Origin: Protopterus annectens
Lineage: Eukaryota; Chordata; Ceratodontiformes; Protopteridae
Reading direction: 5' to 3'
Length of the DNA stretch: 64,000 nt
Assembly (NCBI RefSeq): GCF_019279795.1
Contig: NC_056725.1
Span: 1,749,427,916 to 1,749,491,915 of the forward strand
Shown: one piece after another, positions 1-12,636 of the stretch
Layout: the number at the start of each line of letters is the position of its first letter
Numbering within the stretch: the stretch's first letter is position 1
The notes under the pieces: generated by a model
What the model was told of the DNA's origin: nothing
The model's database searches: none
The model's input: only the letters and a program-made list of their open reading frames with translations
Program-made: the position numbers and the translations under genes

Positions 1-660
1 GTGATTGTTGCTCTATATCAGAAGGGCCTTTGGGAAAAATAGGCTTGTAGAGGAGACAAGGGAGAAGAGAGAATGTTCTTCCCTCACAGGAGAATGACCA
101 GTACTGACTATGCTCCAAACCTGTCTCACTTATTTTTCCTCTTCTCGCCACTTCAGAGGCAAAGTATCTCTCATTTTAAGCAGAACTGCTTCAGCCTGAC
201 TAATGATAGCTAGTGAAAGGTGATTATATCTTTGGGTTACAGATTGGTTCAGCAGGATTGCTTTATTTAAGGAAGATTATATCTGTGGAGTTAAACTTTA
301 CAGTTCAAGGCAATCCCTTCCCTTCTTTTATGGAAATGGGACCAATCTGGCAATGTGAGAGTATCTGGAGAATATACACGAGGATAGAGCAATGGCACTA
401 AGGCATTTTTTCAGTAGTGAACACAGAGCAGCTAAACTGTTTGCTTAGCATTTGAGGCAACAGAAAGAGTAATAATTGAAATAATGACTCCATAAAAGAG
501 AACAATAAAGCAGAGCCATGCAAAATAAGGAAGGTAATGGTAAGTTGTTGCTGTTCCTTTCATACCCATAGATCTGCACGCTGATAACAGTGTGCATGAA
601 TATTTGAGAAATGTATAACTGGATCAAGTAAAGGAAGTGATAAGAAGCTTTGTTGAGAAT
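1..660. other. No identifiable feature
   Basis: AT-rich single-copy-looking sequence. I see no coding frame with recognisable motifs, no terminal repeats and no RNA gene. It probably belongs to intron or intergenic DNA upstream of the decayed L1 that follows. Confidence 0.5.
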
Positions 661-2700
661 ACAAGAAATTGAAATTAAATTAGCCATAAAACACCAGAAC
701 CCAGATAAGACAACTGGAGGTTACAGAATTCAAACTGAAGTATGGAAAAGAAGAGGTAATAAAGGTCAGGTTAGTACTTTTAAACAAAATCCTTAACAGG
801 GATGTGCCCTCATCTTGGAGGGAAGTAGCCATGGTAGTTCTACTAAAGGAAGGTAAGGATGCGTTATATCCATAAATTTTACACCTACTTCATTACTATG
901 AGGTATCGATGACAATTTTGGCAAAAAGTATGGTGAAGATACTGTTAGTAATTATAGATTTAGACAAATGTGAATATTTTAAGCTAGACAAGCATTTGAT
1001 AATATCAGCAAAACTCTAAGATTTAAAAACATGCCTTAGTTAATAGCAATATGATGATATTAATTGGATTAGTTCCGGAAAGAGAATTTGACAGTGTGAA
1101 CTGGGAATTTATGATGAAAGCTTTACTGAGATTTGGTTTTCCGTGAGAATGGGTAGCCTTGATTTTGAACATTTATAAAGGTGCACAATCAAGGGTGAAA
1201 TGTGAAGGTGAACTTTTTAGACTATTTAGTCTCACAGAAGGAAGTAGTCCAGGTTATCCATTCTCACTATTAACATTGTATTCAGAGTCACTAGCAAGGG
1301 ACATTGGACAGTCTAATATTGAAGGATATAAGTAGAGAAATGTAAATGAAAATATTGTTCTTTTTCCAGATGACTTAATTTTATGTCCAAACCTGAAGTT
1401 GAAGTAAATATTATAGTTGACAAGTTGAAATATTGTGCTAGTATAGCAGCATACAAAAGTAAATGAAGCAAAGACAAAAGCTTTTGCAATGAACCATGTC
1501 CATATTGTGATATTCTTCAGAAGTTTCCATTTTAGGGGGCACGGAGAAATTAGAGATTTGTGTTCTTGATTAAAGCAAGTTGTAGAAAAAGCAGCTAAAG
1601 AAATGTGGGAGGAAACTAGTCAAAAGATTCTAAAGAAAATTAGACAAAGGAAGTTATTTATGAATCTTGAATATATAATACAAGCAATTAAACTGGTTTT
1701 GGTCCCATTAGTTATATATGTAAAACAAGCATCCATGTATCAACCAAGAGAATAGATTTAAAACATAAAAGAGAAATTAAAGAATTTATATGGGAAAATA
1801 AGGAAAGAGTACAGTGGGAAATGAACAAGGAAGCTTAGGATTACACCAATTAGATTACTTTATCTGATCCAAGATTTAGAATGCATGCCTAGATATAAAG
1901 ATATAGTAGCAATAATACCTGTGGGAACTAGCACAACTCCCCTGCACAGGTGTTTGGGCATATTTAGGATAATTACATGGAGCACATTGTGTTACTATAT
2001 GTATATAAAAGTATTAACAAATTTTGATTTAAAAGAAGTCATACTTTGGAAAAATAGGATTATTCGTGTAGGATATATTGCACTGAAAACTAAGAAGAGA
2101 GTTAAGGACAGTCTAGTGGGAATAAAGGAAAAAAATAGCTGGGATACTGGAAGCAAATGTTGAAACATGAGATTAAGTGGGAAAATGCTAAGTGGGTATT
2201 TGGGTTCTGAAATTCAGATCTTATGTTACAAATGAAGGAGAGTATCAAAACATTGGAAAACAGTTGCAATAAACCACAGATGTTAAACTTTGTAACTGAG
2301 GCAAGAATAGATATGGTGGTTGGTAAGAGTTGTAAGCAGAGCATATAAGGCTGTACTAGAGGTGAAAGCATATCACAGTGTAAAATTAAAAAAAAAATCT
2401 TGAAATGGGAAGTTGCAAGGGTATATACTTGAGGAATGGAAAGAGATTTCTGTCATCCCTAACTATGCAAGTAACTCAAGAAAGTTTACAATGTTTGCAT
2501 GGAAATGTTTACACGAGTACTTTATACTCCAGGAAGACTTGAGAAATGTCCCCCAGTATAAGGGGTGACTGTTGAGGTTTTGGCGGCTTGGCAAGGCACT
2601 TGAGATCATGATTTTTGACAATGTTGTGGTTTGATCTAATACAAGCAAGAACTTAGCATGCCTAATTCTTTGTTTGGAAAGCAATTTAATCTTGGTGTAG
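661..2700 (+). pseudogene. Degenerate L1-type LINE, reverse transcriptase region
   Basis: Conceptual translation in shifting frames gives L1-clade ORF2 landmarks in order. At about 1080-1160 there is a palm motif-A-like segment (EFDSVNWEFMMKALLRFGFP). It is followed by a segment resembling the L1 'YKGAQSRVKCEGEL' stretch (about 1175-1215), an 'SLTEGSSPGYPFSLL' motif-B-like stretch (about 1228-1275), and 'FPDDLILC' (about 1366-1390) where A/F-ADD is expected. Weaker L1 C-terminal similarity follows (about 1840-2160). Many stops and frameshifts make it a dead copy. The family is known to encode an AP endonuclease/RT that copies LINE RNA at a nicked target; here only a fossil remains. Edges are approximate. 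Confidence 0.65.
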
Positions 2701-3111
2701 AGACATTTTATTGAGCTGGTTTAGAACAGCATATGCTAAAGAGATAAAAGCACAAATGTTTTTGACTTTTAATAGTAGCCAGGAAAATTATAACAAGGAA
2801 GTGGAAATCTAAATAAAAAATGTTAAGAAGTGAGTTAAAATGCTCTTAAAAATGTTCATGGAGGTTAAGTGTATGGAAGTGAGGTCCTTGAGGGATCAGA
2901 GATGAACATTTTTGAAAAATAAATGGTCTTTATGGGACGTCGATGATTAATGATCTTGACCAGGATTGTGGTATACAAGTTTTTAACTTATTAGTCTGAG
3001 TGACATGTAATACAATCTTCAGTCATTAATGTTATAATGGAAGTTCAATATTTGTTTAATAAGAAAATAAAATAAAATGAAGGTAAACAAATATTTGATC
3101 TCATTGTGTAA

Positions 3112-3112
<1 letters not shown>

Positions 3113-3150
<38 letters not shown>

Positions 3151-3162
3151 ATGCGTGTGTGT
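3113..3162. repeat. (TG)n microsatellite
   Basis: About 36 bp of near-perfect TG dinucleotides followed by an impure CATGCGTGTGTG extension. Confidence 0.95.
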
Positions 3163-3239
3163 GAGAGAAAAAAGGGGCAGTATGGATTTATTGAAGTGAT
3201 AGAGAGAAATAACAAAAGATTTTTGAACTTTAACTTTGT

Positions 3240-3473
3240 TTGTTTGTGTCTTTCGGCTTTTCCCGGTTAGGGGTCGCCACAGCGGAACTCTGGACCGCTA
3301 ATGATTGGCAGTAGAGTTTTACGTGCTGGCTTGACGGGCCTAATGTACAACCTTCAATGAAGGAACACCCATTCACGCATGTTGCCACACAGAAGACGCT
3401 CTAACTGATAATCGAACGGGCGTCTAACTGTGAGGCGACAACGCTACCACAACACCACCACCGCAGTCTATTA
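3240..3473 (-). mobile_element. tRNA-derived SINE (short V-SINE-related family)
   Basis: On the minus strand the element begins with a GGTGGTG...CGCCTCACAG head and a B-box-like CCGTTCGATTATCAG. It ends with CCGCTGTGGCGACCCCTAA...GGGAAAAGCCGAAAGAC and a CACAAACA tail. It is flanked by a 17-bp direct repeat, TTGAACTTTAACTTTGT at 3223-3239 and the same with one mismatch at 3474-3490. That is a target-site duplication of LINE-mediated insertion. Two sister copies lie at 5320-5525 and 62091-62321. The head and tail are shared with the full V-SINE at 59169, but the conserved V-core is missing. Confidence 0.9.
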
Positions 3474-3730
3474 TTGAACTTTAACTATGTAGCGTGAATT
3501 GAAAAGCCAAGTTTGAAGTGCAACATGTAAGCACTGACTGCCTAATAAAGGTCTAGTTATTAATATTGTGCAAGATAAGACTGCCGTGTTTGGAGTTCTA
3601 TTTAAGAAGATTTGCATGACTTAAGAATGGAATCTGAGAATACTGAATGAAGATTTTTGAATGCTGCTGTAACACAAGGTTGTTTTAGTAAGCCAACAGC
3701 TGATGCACCTGTTGATCTTGAGCATCGGTA

Positions 3731-4445
3731 ATGTTTAAGTGTATGCGTGCACCTCCTCCTGATAACCAGAAAGCTTATCTATTAGCCACAACAGTCAGGA
3801 AATCCTTCTATGTGGCACATCTCATCACTAAGGGCTTTTCATCCAGAAAAAAGGAGGTCATTGTCCCACTGTACTCATCCCTCATTAGACCCATTATAGA
3901 GTACAGCTCCCCGTTTGATATGTACCTCACAAGACATCTGCAACAACAGGAAAGACCACAGAAGTGCCTCACTAAAAGAATCACAGGCCTAAAGCAGATG
4001 CCCTATGCTGACCATTTAAAAAAACTGCAGCTATACTCTGTCGCATATCGCCTACTCAGAGGCAATCTCTGCTTAACATACAAGGCCATGTCAAACCCAG
4101 TGCTGTTGGGACATGCTACACTTAAAGAAATCCCAATCTCTCAAAGCCACATGCTCCAGGGATCTAAACCTGGTCATCACAATGAACAAAACATGCTAGA
4201 GGGATACTCTGGAATAGGCTGCCTGTACATGTCAAGCTGAGCCCCTCTTTGGCCCTCTTCAAAAGGAACCTTGATGATTGGATGGGAGATGGGATATTCA
4301 CCCCGGGGATCACGTCAGTCACACTGCTAGACAGGTGACAAGGGAAGTAACTATTCTGGGAAGAAATAGCCAGGGAATTGTTATGGCTAGGCTTGTATAG
4401 GCCCTAGTGCCAATACCTAGTACCAACCTATGAAGAAGCCATTCT
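3731..4445 (+). pseudogene. CR1-like LINE, C-terminal ORF2 fragment and 3' region
   Basis: An open frame of 169 codons contains the C-terminal domain typical of CR1/L2-group LINEs: 'SFYVAHLITKGFSSRKKEV', 'LYSSLIRPIIEYSSP' and 'TKRITGLKQMPYADHLKKL'. Downstream, in a shifted frame, come 'SGIGCLYMSS' and 'KRNLDDWMGD'-like sequence, as in the ends of these proteins. The ATG is internal; no RT palm is present upstream, so the copy is 5'-truncated and frameshifted. Related fragments occur at 47931-48560 and 52530-53350. Clade assignment is from remembered motifs only. Confidence 0.75.
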
Positions 4446-5319
4446 ATATGAATGGATATCTTGTCAAAATGATCAACAGCTGAAAACAGTTCAACTCACT
4501 TTCCTCAGGTAAAGGAAGGTGCAGCCAGAGATTTTCCAAATGACCCCTGCCCATCTCTTACCCCTTCTCTGGTTCAAAGCCACTAAGAGGCAGATTTCAG
4601 AGTTCTTCGCCTGTGCAATGTGAAATATGTGAGCAGTTGCCATTGAGAGCAGTGGACTGAGCATTGGGCATAAGACTAGTTTTGAGAAATGTTTGATGAT
4701 TGTGTGTGCAAGAAAGGGGAGGGAAGTGAACTGTGTGCTTTGAATAACACGCTGCTGCTTATGTGAGTGTTAATTTAGTGAAAATGTAAACAGGATACTG
4801 ATAGAAGGCTGGATAGGGTTTGATTGGTTGTGGGTTGAGTCAAGTGGGGGGATGTCGAGTTATAATGTAGAAGGAATACAGCTGAAAGAAAGAAAAAAGG
4901 TAGGAAGCGGTTAGTGGGTGTGTGAAGGAGAGGAAAAAGTATAAATTGTAAACTATTTTGTGATTGGTGGTAATGTGGTGGGTGAAGATTAGCTTACGAT
5001 AAATGAAGAGGATGTGTTGGTGGGAAGTGGGGGTAGGGTAGGCTAGCAGCGTGAGCCCAAGTATAGCAAGGGGAAATGGAGCGCACTCAACCAATCAAAT
5101 AATTTAATGGAATGCAGTTACTCCCCCACAGATGGTTTTCCACCAGAAACAAACAGTAAGGTAAAATGTTTATAGATACAAAAACAAGGTCTTTGAAGTC
5201 TTAACTACTTGAGGTGAGTCATATCATTTAATTTTATTGTTATGGGCTTTATTTGCTTTTTCCAGAGAAATGTTAGAATGCTAGAGTAAAATATGCTAAA
5301 GTGTTAATTTAGTTTTACC
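4446..5319. other. No identifiable feature
   Basis: No coding motif, terminal repeat or RNA gene is visible. The 4840-5094 antisense frame has low-complexity composition and no recognisable domain. Confidence 0.4.
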
Positions 5320-5525
5320 TTAAGCAGTTGTTGCCTCACAGTTAGACGTTGCCCGTTCGATTCTCAGAGCGTCTTCTATGTGGCGACATGCGTGAATGAG
5401 TGTTCCTTCGTTGAAGGTTGTGCGTTAGGCCCGGCAAGCCAGTACGTAAAAATCTACTGCCAATCATTAGCGGACCAGAGTTCCGCTGTGGCGACCCCTA
5501 ACCGGGAAAAGCCGAAAGACTTTTA
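5320..5525 (+). mobile_element. tRNA-derived SINE, 5'-truncated
   Basis: Begins with TGCCTCACAGTTAGACG, then B-box-like CCCGTTCGATTCTCAG, GCGTCTTCTATGTGGCGAC, and the diagnostic tail CCGCTGTGGCGACCCC...AAAAGCCGAAAGAC. It is the same family as the elements at 3240-3473 (minus) and 62091-62321 (plus). The first roughly 25 bp of head are missing and I could not define a convincing target duplication. Confidence 0.88.
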
Positions 5526-6980
5526 GTGCAAGGCCTGCAGGTCTGGTGGGGTTTTCCTTCCAACAGATTCAATACTACAGTACAAGACACAATGATGCAG
5601 AGTTGATGGCAAACAATATATTTCAGCAGTTTAATTTGATTCTTGGAAACTGCCTTACATAGGTTTTAATTCTCTTTTTGTGCTTTTGCAACTTCAGTGA
5701 AATTCAACTGTAGAAGTTCCCTTTGTAGCAGGAATTGCCAGGGATACTTTGTGCGCAATATACTGGGAAAGAAAAAGATTAACATAATTAGGATTGTTTG
5801 GTGGTTGAACTGGGTAGATAAAATACTAATCATCTGTGTTCTGCTGCATTAAGTAGTGTTTGGCCAATGTAAGTAGTGCACTATATTTCCACAATTGTAC
5901 ATTTGTGCTTTATAACCTTTAAACTGGCAAATAAGGCAGCTAACAGGAAATATGCCTAGATATGTAAGTTTGGGATTACTATAACATAGGCTTCCAGAGT
6001 TTAAAGGGACATATGGAAAGTAAAGCAGCTAACAAGATGTATGTTTTGGTGTGCAAGTTTGGGATTACTGAGATAGAGATTTCCAGATTTTAGAATGACA
6101 GGGAAAACGCTTGTCTGTCAGTTCTTACTCTTTTGCTACACAACATTTAGTCTGTAAGCACTTTCGAATAAGCAGCTTGAATTTTAACATCTATGGGAAA
6201 GGTAGGCAATGACCCAACTCTTTTCACAAGCAGAACTCTCATATTGTTAACAATTGACTAGACTAGCCAGTAATCTCAGTAATTATGCTGTTCATAAAAC
6301 ATAAAATCAGGTAGTACAACTGAACCATACAGCAGAATCCAGTAGAACAATGCTAATATATATGCTAATGATTAGCAACGGAGAAAATATATCACTTCAG
6401 AACCAATCAAAGACTTACCAAACTTCAACACTTTTGTGAACACATTAAGCCAGTATTCATAGTCCACTTGTATAGTTTACAGTGAGCTGATGTGCATGAA
6501 GAGGCCACGTGCAAGCATGTTATGATTCATGGTACTAGGTAGTACTGAAGAGCAGAGATGAAAACAAGGTGTGAAGTGGTGGATGCACATGAGGGTATGC
6601 AGTTTAATGAGTGCATAATCAGATTCACATGAACATAGGTCACTATTTATAATCATAGGGCACAATAGGTGCACAGTAAATTGTGCAGAATTGTAGCCGA
6701 AAATGGAGGAGGTTTTGAACCTGCAACAAGCAAACCTGATCAGAGCAGCAACATTCATGAAATAGCACTTAGTGACTGTAAGTACCACTATCTTGCAGTC
6801 ACTATAGAGATGTAGTGGCAGGTGGTGCAAACAGAGATGGTACTGGCAACAGATTATGTACCAGCAGATAATCATGCAGCATCTTACAAGCTGCTTGCAT
6901 GTAGACAGAGATATTAGATGGGTATTGGTTGACATGTATCACCCAAAAGCAAGATCATGAGAATTGTGTTGTTTTCCTAT
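5526..6980. other. No confident feature; may be leading part of the Harbinger-like element
   Basis: No ORF with identifiable motifs. The sequence from about 6480 on has the same composition as the Harbinger-derived stretch that follows and may be its upstream part, but I could not match specific motifs. Confidence 0.35.
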
Positions 6981-7770
6981 ACCAGTGGGAGAATAAGGTA
7001 TGAGTGGCTCTTACTATACTTGCCACAGTCACCTTCCGGAAACAGAGGACAGATTAGTTGTTTCACAGGCATTGGCCTGGAGAATACTCAGTATGCCATT
7101 TCCACATGTAGATGAGCCACCTTGACTGGCTTTTATGACATTACCTACCTCCCCAATGTATTTGGTGCTGCAGATTGCACTCATGGAGCAATAATAGCTC
7201 CACTTGGTGTCTGTGGATATCAGTGTGTCATTAAGTAAGGCTACCATTCCATCAACTGTCAAGTGGTGCACAGTGTACAGGGTTTTGTAATGAATGTGTC
7301 AGCACAGCGCTCTGACAGTATCCATGATTCCCCCATCTGGCAGAAAAGTCATCTGTATTGCTGCTTCCTCCAGAATGAATATTCAGATGGCCAACTCAGT
7401 GGTCAAGTCCTGGTACTATGGTAAGCAAAGCTATATATAGCCAGTGAGTATATATATCTCACACTTTCCATATATTCAGGCAGTTTTGTTAGTCATACAT
7501 ACCCATTGAAGCTGTGGTTGATGACATCCATAAAGAACCCACACAGTATCACCAAACAGGAATACAGTGCCACCTGCATGTAAACTAGAACAATTCTGAA
7601 GCATGCATTCAATTTGGTGAAGGTATGGTTTCACTTTCTATATACATCTGAGAAGGCTCTTCTGTACTGTCCTGACACAGACTACAACTTGTTTGCTGCC
7701 TTGTTTGTCACTTGCTGCATAGCATGATTTATAGAACATGTAAAGATCACCCTTCTGTACAGCAGCTGAA
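6981..7770 (+). pseudogene. Harbinger/PIF-type transposase relic
   Basis: Reading the plus strand through several stops gives the order of DDE motifs found in Harbinger (HARBI1-like) transposases. 'LPNVFGAADCTHGAIIAPL' (about 7147-7203) corresponds to the first catalytic Asp in the GxxDGTH block. 'GYHSINCQVVH...GFVMNVSAQ' and 'SDSIHDSPIWQKS' (about 7240-7350) carry the second acidic block. 'ALLYCPDTDYNLFAALFVTCC' (about 7655-7720) matches the C-terminal 'CCVLHN' region, with its preceding 'AFNLVK' third-acid region. The conserved DGTH is degraded and in-frame stops are present, so it is inactive. Such transposases cut and paste DNA with a SANT/Myb partner; a partner-like relic lies at 51440-52029. 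Confidence 0.7.
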
Positions 7771-8708
7771 GCTCACAGCCAGCAGAGTAATGATAGTGAG
7801 GCTGAGGCACAGCAAGCAGCACCTGTACCTCTCCCCAAGCAATGAATGGCACAGTACACAGCAGTGTAAATGAAGCAGTGACATCCAGTCCAGCTTGTGT
7901 GGGCTCAGTGATGAGCACACAGTGAAAGTGTGGTGTCACCAGGGATAAGCATGATGCATGTATTACTTAAAGGCTAAGCTGGGCAGTACATACTACAAGT
8001 CACAGTTTATATCAAACATCTTCACATAAACCACACAGGAAAGATGGTAAACTGGATCCCACTCCTCATCATTTGCACAAGTGCAAAAGGATGTGATGAC
8101 ACTTAGCTGACATCACAACCTGGGTATGGGGAAACATGTCACTGAGACAGATATGAGGGTCTTATGGCAACGAGTATTCTGTGTCATAGACAATGTCCTC
8201 CATTGACAGGGATGGGTATCATGCCTAGCAGGGGGTGCCAGTACATGACCATGGTGTGAGGCCACTGAGATGACATTTTATGGCCAGAATTCAAGCCACC
8301 CCCATGTCAGGAATATCTTGTTCCTGTGAGAATGGGACTTTGGTAAGGTGTGTCCTGCTCCTGGGCACTGGCATTTTTCATGGTCATAATGTGGGATGTA
8401 TGGTAAGATACCTCTAGACTGTGTACCCTGCACTGGCCTGTGACATGACCGCCAAATGTTTGTACCTGCAAACAGCCATGGACTGCACTGCTGGACAGAA
8501 CACTGATGGTGGCATTTGCTTTCCTCTGTACAGATGTAGATAGAGAAACTATGTATTCCACCATAGTCCTCATGAGACCAATTTTAGCATAATCTCTGGA
8601 CTCCATGGTCTCACCAAGCCACTAGCAGTGTTGGATGACATCCTCACTGAAGTAACTTGCCACACTAGGCTGTGGATGGTGAATTATACTCCCATTGGTT
8701 ACAGCATG
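7771..8708. other. Decayed repeat sequence flanking DIRS A
   Basis: No recognised coding motif. The region probably continues whatever carries the Harbinger relic and is interrupted at 8709 by DIRS A. The other side of the interrupted sequence resumes at 14145. Confidence 0.35.
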
Positions 8709-8719
8709 ATGTTCTTCGT

Positions 8720-8905
8720 CTTTCACTGTTGCAGTCATCACATTGGGTCATTTTCCTGCAGGTACCCCTCAGCCGACCTGAATACCAGAGTCGTGGGATT
8801 TCTGCATCAGATGCTGTCTCTTCTTCCATGAAATCAAGTCATCAGGAGTATAAAACATGCAGCCGATGCCATTACATCAGTCTTTCTTGCCATGCGGTGC
8901 CCGAA
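8720..8905 (+). repeat. DIRS A left inverted terminal repeat
   Basis: From TCACTGTTGCAGTCATCACA to the TCTTTCTTGCC...GGTGCCCGAAG segment, this is complementary to the right repeat at 13908-14100. The match is imperfect, consistent with age. Confidence 0.85.
8849..8855 (+). promoter_or_regulatory. TATA box of DIRS A
   Basis: TATAAAA inside the left repeat, about 30 bp before a conserved TCAGTCTTTCTTGCC segment that is the likely transcription start region. The same spacing is kept in B and C. Confidence 0.6.
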
Positions 8906-9028
8906 GCAATAGCAGTTTGCAAGTGCCGGTCGGCCGACTCCTGACATTTTCATTTTTCGAGTTTAAGACCTGAAGTCTTCTAAAAGATACGTACCCCCAT
9001 TGGGGACCCTTTTTTCTTGCTCTAACTG

Positions 9029-10720
9029 ATGTCAGAAAAAAATTAATAATTGTCTTGCCTGTGGAAAGCAAGTACCTCACACAGATTTTCATTCTTACTG
9101 TGTCACCTGTTTAGGCCCAGACCACAACGTCCCTCGCTGTCGGTTTTGTGCCTTGTTCAACGCCGGTACTATTCATCGTCGGGCAATTTTTGTAGCTAAA
9201 TTCTTTTGATCTCTGTACTCTGAAATGGCTTCGGTGAGCCATCTGACTACCGATTTTCCAAAAAAGCGTAAGGATAAAGACAGAGGCAGACTGCATAGTT
9301 CCAAAACTGCCGATGATGCTACCGCTAAGCTAGTCGCCAGTCCACCGGTACTCAATTCGCAGCCCCTGATACCCACTTCTACAGATTTGCAGGCCTCTAC
9401 TGAGACCCTTTTGGAGTCCGGTATTCCACGAGATGCTTCTTCGACTATGGAACCTGCGGATGTCTCTACCTTGGATGGAACCGGAGCTGCTGTGCAGGCA
9501 CTAGCTTCTGAGGGTGTATTCAGGCCTTCCGATCTTCATATTAAACCGACTACTTCGTTTCAAACCAAAAATACTGAACTTCTCCGGCCTAAGGTTCACA
9601 CTGCGCCTAGGAAACCGATGACCAAAGGGCATTTTCAGGCCCACAAGCCACAAAAACAAACGCTTAAAATGACTGAAGACCTCGTTACCTTAATTAGGGG
9701 AAGCCAACCTTCCCCCTCAGAGACTTAGAACTGATTTTCCTTCTGATTCTTCTGATCAGGAATCTGAGTACTGTGATCTCTCGGATTACCAGGACTTACC
9801 CTTATCTACCTATGAGGATTCTGATGCTGAGGACTCCATTCCCTCTGCCTCCCCTCCAGAAGATGTTTCTTTTGGAGAAGCTCTGCATACCCATAGACAG
9901 CATTTCCGCTGGGAGTGGCAGGACTACTCTCAGTCCAAAAAGAGACTAAGGGAATTTTTAAACTTGCCACAGCACAGGTCTCTAGCTATTCCCTTGTTCT
10001 GGAAGTTGTAGTTGATGTTTTCTTGGAATCCAGCCTTACCCCTGATTCTTTGCCTCCAGCTCCCAGGAAACCTGATAGGTGCTACAGAGTACCTGACTCC
10101 CACAAATTCCTTTTTAAGAATCCTTCTGCGGATCCAGAGACCATTTCCCAGGGACCTAAAGGCATTAAGGCTACTACTGCCAAACATCCCACCCCTTCGG
10201 ACAGGGAGTCTAGGGCTTTAAATAGATAAGAAGGTATACACCTGTGCTACTCTGGCCATTAGGACTTTGAATTGCCAGTTTCATATGTTAAAGTATCAGC
10301 AGCATATTATGAAACTAATTAAACAGCAAATGATGTTGATTCCTGACTGTGCAGAACCCAAAGATTTGCAAGAGTTAATGCATTCTGCTAACCAAATTGG
10401 TAAACATACTTTGCAAGGCTTAAGGAACAAAACTTGCCAGATCATGTCAAAGCAAACTTACTAGATGCACCATTAAACCAAGAGCGTCTATTTGGAAATA
10501 AAGCAGAAGAAGTCCTCAAAAGGACGGAGGAAAAAGCTAAATCTATGCAAACTGTTAAAGATTTCTTACAGGTATAGCCACTCAGATTCAGTAGGCATTG
10601 GCCTTCGAAAAACTGGTCCTTTCCAGTCCCTTCCAGGCCTTCTCAGTCCAAGCCCAGGGGCAGCAGACCACCAAGAATTCAGTCTCAGGTTATGCACAGA
10701 TCTAAACAGTGGAGTGCTCC
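9029..10720 (+). pseudogene. DIRS A gag-like ORF1 (broken)
   Basis: The start ATG at 9029 aligns with the gag starts of B (21850) and C (30159). An extra A in the following A-run puts the frame out after five codons. Beyond it the Cys/His-rich N-terminal module is readable (CLACGKQVPH...SYCVTCLGPDH). Later blocks shared with B and C are the acidic 'YEDSDAEDSIPSASPPED' (about 9808-9860), 'FLNLPQHR', 'DSLPPAP' and 'RNKTCQIMSKQTY'-region fragments, each in a different frame. It would encode a nucleocapsid-like protein; here it is inactivated. Confidence 0.85.
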
Positions 10721-10789
10721 CACGTCCAAAACAGGGAGTAGTAATACACCAGCCTATGGTAAAATGGCACAATGACTTATCCTTAACTC

Positions 10790-12636
10790 TTCCAAGCCTT
10801 GCCCAAGTACTTGCACCTTTAGGGGGGAAACTTGCCCTGCATGCCAAAAACTGGGAATGCATTACCCAAGACAGATGGGTCTTAAACATCATTTCCCAGG
10901 GATACAGATTTCAATTCCAACCCTAAGCGGATGGCCAGACCTCCCCCCAAACCAGTGGGCAGAGGCCCAAAAGCAAGTACTTTCTCTTCTCAGTATCAAG
11001 GCTATTCAACCTGTCCCAGCAGAACAAAAGGGACAAGGCTTTTATTCCAGACTGTTTCTGGTTCCCAGGAAAGAAAACTCTTGGCATCCTATCCTGGATC
11101 TGTCTATTCTCAACACCTTTCTGGTGGTTCCAAAATTCAAAATGCTAGCCAAGGACTCCTGGCTAGCAATCCTAGACTTAAAAAACTTATCTGTACATCC
11201 CCATAAGGGAATCTTGCAGGAAATACCTGCACTTCAGAGCAGGCTCTCTATGCACTATCAGTTCTCTGCACTTCCCTTTTGCCTATCTACTGCACCCAGG
11301 GTATTCACAAAGTGCCTAGCTCCAGCCATTGCATATTGCAGGCAGAGAAGAATTCAAATTTACCCATACTTGGACGATTGCCTGATTCAGGCGGACAATC
11401 AGGACTTACTATTACAGTACCTGGTATTTGTAAAGACACTTCTAACTTCACTGGAGTGCACAATCAACGAAAAGAAATCACAGCTGTTACCAAGCCAACA
11501 GATTGTATTCCTGGGAGCAAGCTTGAACACAACTTCATAGATGGCATTCCTCATTCCAGAGAAACAAATTTATTTGACAAACTACTTCAACCTACTGGCC
11601 ATCAAGACCCAGCTATCTGCAAGAAAAATACTGCAAGCCCTGGGGTTTATGGCCTCTTGCATTCTATTAATTCCATATAAAAGGCTGCATATGAGGTGTC
11701 AGCATTCTCCGGACCTGGAATCAATGATTCCTATCATTCCTTGTCTATGGGCACAGTTCCTTTGGTGATAGAGGCCTGCAACTGCAACAAGGGACTCTTT
11801 CACTCTTCCCCCTGCCGCCCAAACCCTAACAACAGACGCATCAGACTATGGATGGGGGGCTCACATGGCAGGGCAGTACATTCAGTGCAAATGGAACCCA
11901 AAGCAAATACACCTGCATATCAAACAAAAAGAAATATTAGCTGTACAGAATGCTCTGACAGCCTTCAAAGGCCTTACTCTTCCAGGACAACTATTGGTAA
12001 AGACAGGCAACACAGTTATGTGGTACATAAACAAGCAGTGGGAGGGGGGCCCATTCCTACCCACTCTGCAGATTAGCCATGGCTCTCTGGAACACAGCCT
12101 TGAGCAGCCAAGTGCACCTGCAAGCTCAATTCCTGCCAGGCAAACTAAATTCACTGGCAGACGACTTAAGCAGAAATCTCATGGACCCACATGAGTGGAA
12201 ACTGGAACCCAAAGTATTCAAGGTTTTTGAGGAACAGGTGGGGGACACCAGAGGTGGACCTTTTTGCTTCCCCTCAGAAATATCAGTTGAGCAAATTTTG
12301 CACCAGAACTCCCAACAGCCAAGCTTGGAAAGTGGATGCCCTGTCCTTCATGTGGGAAAACCTCTGTCTATGCTTTTCCTCCTCTGCCCCTCTTATCGAA
12401 GATTCTACTAAAGATCAAACAGGACAAGCCAAGGACAATCCTGATTGCACCAGACTGGCCACGCCACCACTGGTACCCTCTTTTGCATAGTCTGGCGGGA
12501 CTGTCACCATGGCACCTGCCTCACACTCCTTCCCTGCAGTCCTAGCAGGAGGGCCAGATTCTGTACCCTCAGCTACAGACCCTGAACCTTGCAGCCTGGC
12601 TTATCCACTGACTTCTCCACCAGCAACTCTCAGTAA
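10790..12636 (+). pseudogene. DIRS A pol: RT, RNase H and MT-like region (broken)
   Basis: Recognisable blocks are 'FYSRLFLVPRKENSWHPILDLS' at about 11040-11105, a damaged motif A 'LAILDLKN', 'FSALPFCLSTAPRVFTK', the RT active site YLDD at about 11371-11382, and 'LLPSQQIVFLGA'. RNase H follows, with 'TTDASDYGWG'-like sequence, MWYINKQ and 'SLADDLSRN'. The C-terminal 'VDLFASPQ' and 'IAPDWPRHHWYPLL' come next. Compared with B, about 13 codons are deleted before motif A ('KMLAKDSW') and several frameshifts follow. The frame that ends the ORF reads LNLAAWLIH-stop, matching the ends of B and C. Confidence 0.88.

Noticed and set aside
6477-6935. 152-codon antisense frame, Cys/His-rich
   Set aside because: No regular zinc-finger spacing; lies in decayed repeat DNA and is best explained by composition.
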